DNA of 7,152 nt, from NCBI GenBank assembly GCA_002384765.1, contig DGBM01000178.1, forward strand, positions 12,972 through 20,123. The letters run 5' to 3'. Position numbers and translations under genes: made by a program. The DNA is from Demequinaceae bacterium UBA4004 (GTDB taxonomy: Bacteria; Actinomycetota; Actinomycetes; Actinomycetales; Demequinaceae). Under the pieces are notes generated by a model. It was given only the letters and a program-made list of their open reading frames with translations. It was not told the DNA's origin and made no database searches. Positions 5,651 to 7,152 of this stretch are shown here, piece after piece. Position 1 is the stretch's first letter, and the number at the start of each line of letters is the position of its first letter.

Positions 5651-5657
5651 ACGTGTG

Positions 5658-7022
5658 ATGTTTGCGCGCTATCGCGAGATCCTGGCACTGCCGGGTGCGT
5701 CGGCGTTCTTCTGGTGGGGACTGCTTGCCCGCATGCAGATGGGCGTGACGGGGCTTGCGACGTTTCTGCTCATTCAGATCGAGTACGGGTCATACGCACG
5801 CGCGGGGGCCGTGCTGGCCGCCGTCTCCATGGGCAACGCGTTCTTGGCGCCGCAAGTCAGTCGCCTGATCGACGAGTTTGGGCAGTCGCGGGTGCTCAGG
5901 ATCGGTTTCGCCCTGTCCGTGGCTGCCCGCATCGGCCTGGTGGTCGCGGCGTTGATGCACGCGCCCATGTGGGCGCTTCTCACCGTCGCGCCGATGGTTG
6001 CCCTGAGTGGCAGCCAGTCCCCGCTGACCCGCGCCCGATGGACCCACATTGTGCCCGACAAACACAGCCTGAACACGGCGTTTTCCCTGGAAAGTTCGCT
6101 CGAGGAAGTGCTCTTCATCGCTGGCCCGGCCTTGGCAACGATCTTGGCCACCACCGTCGCGTCGTGGCTTCCCAGCATGGTCGCTGCCGTCACGATGCTG
6201 GTGGGCGGTTACATGTTCCTGTCGCTTCGCTCCACCGAACCGCCCGCGCGGCGCGGCGACGCGGGAACGGTGCCACTGACGATGGCGCCCGTGATCGATG
6301 GTTCGTTGCCACGCGTCGGCATCATCCCGGACGGCGCACGCGCCCGCCCGCGCCGCTACCGCAACCCTTTGCGCGGCCACCTGCTGGTGACCACGCCGGC
6401 GCTCATCATCACCACGGTGGTCTTCGCCACGCAGGGGGCGCTGTTCGCTTCCGTAGACGCGTCCACGGTGGCCCTTGCCGACCAGTTGGGCCACAAGTCA
6501 TGGTCCGGCCCGGTACTCGCAGTGTTCGCACTGGGGTCGCTGGTGGGTGGCCTCTCCTACGGTGCGCGCGTGTGGACGGGATCCCTCGCGTCCAGGCTGC
6601 TGTGGGGCGTCACGGGAAGCGGTCTGGGGGCGGTGACGTTTGTGTTCGCCCCGAACCTGCTCGTCCTGGGTCTCCTCATGTTCATGACGGGACTGGTGAT
6701 CGCTCCCACCATGGCGGTGGGCGACGGCATGGTGCACGCCTTGATCCCCCGCTCTCGTCTCACCGAGGGCATGGCATGGACACGTGTCGGACTCGACCTG
6801 GGCGTCGCGGGGGGCGCGTGGCTGGCCGGGGTGCTGCTGGAGCGCGGCGGCCCCTCGTACGGCTTTGGCGTGACGGCCGCCGCCGGCATCGCGGGCATCG
6901 TCATCATGGCGTCGTCCTGGCGGTACCTGCGTCGCAAGCGCTCCTACGAGGAGACGGTGGTGCGTGAGCCCGCCGTGCCTGCTGGTGTGCAGGACGCTCC
7001 CACTGGGATCATGGCCACATGA
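5658..7022 (+). CDS. Major facilitator superfamily transporter, 454 aa
   Basis: A membrane transporter with two bundles of hydrophobic helices: about six from residue 10 to 195 and about six from 240 to 420. Between them is a long, positively charged cytoplasmic loop (about 195-240, with PARRG and RARPRRYRNP). Family-like features include the early LLARMQMGVTGLATF, SRLIDEFGQSRVLRIG after the second helix, resembling the MFS loop-2 motif, and ESSLEEVLFIAGPAL in the fifth helix region, typical of actinobacterial drug-exporter-like MFS proteins. The C-terminal tail (about 30 residues) is soluble. The substrate is unknown; efflux of a small molecule is the usual prediction for this group. It probably has its own promoter in the gap upstream, and its stop overlaps the start of an acetyltransferase gene by four bases, so the two should be co-translated. 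Confidence 0.92.
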   Translation: MFARYREILALPGASAFFWWGLLARMQMGVTGLATFLLIQIEYGSYARAGAVLAAVSMGNAFLAPQVSRLIDEFGQSRVLRIGFALSVAARIGLVVAALMHAPMWALLTVAPMVALSGSQSPLTRARWTHIVPDKHSLNTAFSLESSLEEVLFIAGPALATILATTVASWLPSMVAAVTMLVGGYMFLSLRSTEPPARRGDAGTVPLTMAPVIDGSLPRVGIIPDGARARPRRYRNPLRGHLLVTTPALIITTVVFATQGALFASVDASTVALADQLGHKSWSGPVLAVFALGSLVGGLSYGARVWTGSLASRLLWGVTGSGLGAVTFVFAPNLLVLGLLMFMTGLVIAPTMAVGDGMVHALIPRSRLTEGMAWTRVGLDLGVAGGAWLAGVLLERGGPSYGFGVTAAAGIAGIVIMASSWRYLRRKRSYEETVVREPAVPAGVQDAPTGIMAT

Positions 7023-7152
7023 CACGATCCTTCACGGTGCGGCCCGTGCGCGCGGACGACGCCAGCGCTGTCGCCGCGATCTACAACACGTACGTGCTCG
7101 ACACGGTGGCCACGTTTGAGGTGGTCCCCGTCGACGCAGAGGAGATGGGTCG
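7019..7152 (+). CDS. GNAT-family N-acetyltransferase, phosphinothricin/methionine-sulfoximine type (5' part)
   Basis: Only the first 44 residues are inside the window. They read FTVRPVRADDASAVAAIYN (5-23), then YVLDTVATFEVVPVDAEEM (25-43). The order R-P-(x)4-D then IYN-x-YV then TATFE-like and 'P...EEM' is the conserved N-terminus of the PAT/YncA-type GNATs. These acetylate the amino group of phosphinothricin, methionine sulfoximine or methionine sulfone using acetyl-CoA; most chromosomal members are general detoxification enzymes rather than true herbicide-resistance genes. The acetyl-CoA-binding motif (Q/R-x-x-G-x-G/A) falls outside, so activity cannot be judged. The family usually has about 165-180 residues. 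Its ATG overlaps the TGA of the MFS gene (ATGA), pointing to coupled translation with a transporter. Confidence 0.88.
   Translation, partial: MTRSFTVRPVRADDASAVAAIYNTYVLDTVATFEVVPVDAEEMG

Larger units (their letters stand above)
5513..5657 (+). other. Intergenic leader region between antiporter and MFS genes
   Basis: The 145 bases hold two hairpins (5545-5578 and 5617-5630), an AT-richer patch GTAAGAATTG (5529-5538) that may include a promoter element, and the ribosome binding site of the MFS gene. A 16-codon open frame (5561-5611, ATG to TGA) lies between, without a visible ribosome site. It may be a terminator followed by a promoter, or a structured 5' leader. No larger gene fits here. Confidence 0.4.

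Noticed and set aside
5633..6967. A 444-codon plus-strand frame overlapping the MFS gene in another frame.
   Set aside because: Its product is a low-complexity Arg/Gly/Pro/His-rich sequence, a typical GC-rich shadow; the MFS frame has clear membrane helices and family motifs.
1..7152. Search by eye for tRNA/rRNA genes, CRISPR repeats, insertion sequence ends, attachment sites and phage genes.
   Set aside because: Nothing convincing was seen. Coding density and codon use are uniform, with no sign of recent insertion.

Overview
The window looks like a chromosomal segment from a high-GC actinobacterium. The signs are a strong preference for G or C at third codon positions, GTG starts, short gene gaps, and several starts that sit 6-7 bases after a -10-like hexamer, as expected for leaderless mRNAs. 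A member of the Micrococcales would fit, but the sequence alone does not fix the genus. There are eight complete genes and two partial ones. No RNA gene, insertion sequence, phage gene or CRISPR array was seen.

Layout. Positions 1-59 hold the last codons of a plus-strand gene. It converges on a minus-strand gene for a 152-residue protein of unknown function (70-528). A 152-base divergent promoter region (529-680) follows, with a clear 11-bp tandem direct repeat of the kind bound by OmpR/PhoP-family regulators. Next come an exported DUF2202 ferritin-like protein (681-1487), an OmpR-family response regulator (1514-2206) and its sensor histidine kinase (2203-3294, overlapping by four bases). A VOC/glyoxalase-fold protein (3328-3753) stands alone. 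Then come a KhtT-like RCK_C regulatory protein (3803-4282) and a KhtU-like CPA2 cation:proton antiporter (4286-5512). After a 145-base gap with hairpins there is an MFS transporter (5658-7022), overlapping by four bases a GNAT acetyltransferase that runs off the window (7019-7152).

How the genes may work together. The DUF2202 protein, response regulator and kinase look like one stimulus-response module. The tandem repeat lies where a regulator would activate the DUF2202 gene. Both the exported protein and the very short extracytoplasmic loop of the kinase carry Gly/Met-rich stretches, so a metal or redox stimulus is a reasonable but unproven idea. The KhtT/KhtU pair is a two-subunit cation (probably K+)/H+ antiporter whose ligand-sensing domain is a separate chain. 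The MFS/GNAT pair may be an export-plus-acetylation detoxification unit. The most unusual content is the putative ferritin-like/two-component module with its operator, and the recurring leaderless-type promoter geometry.
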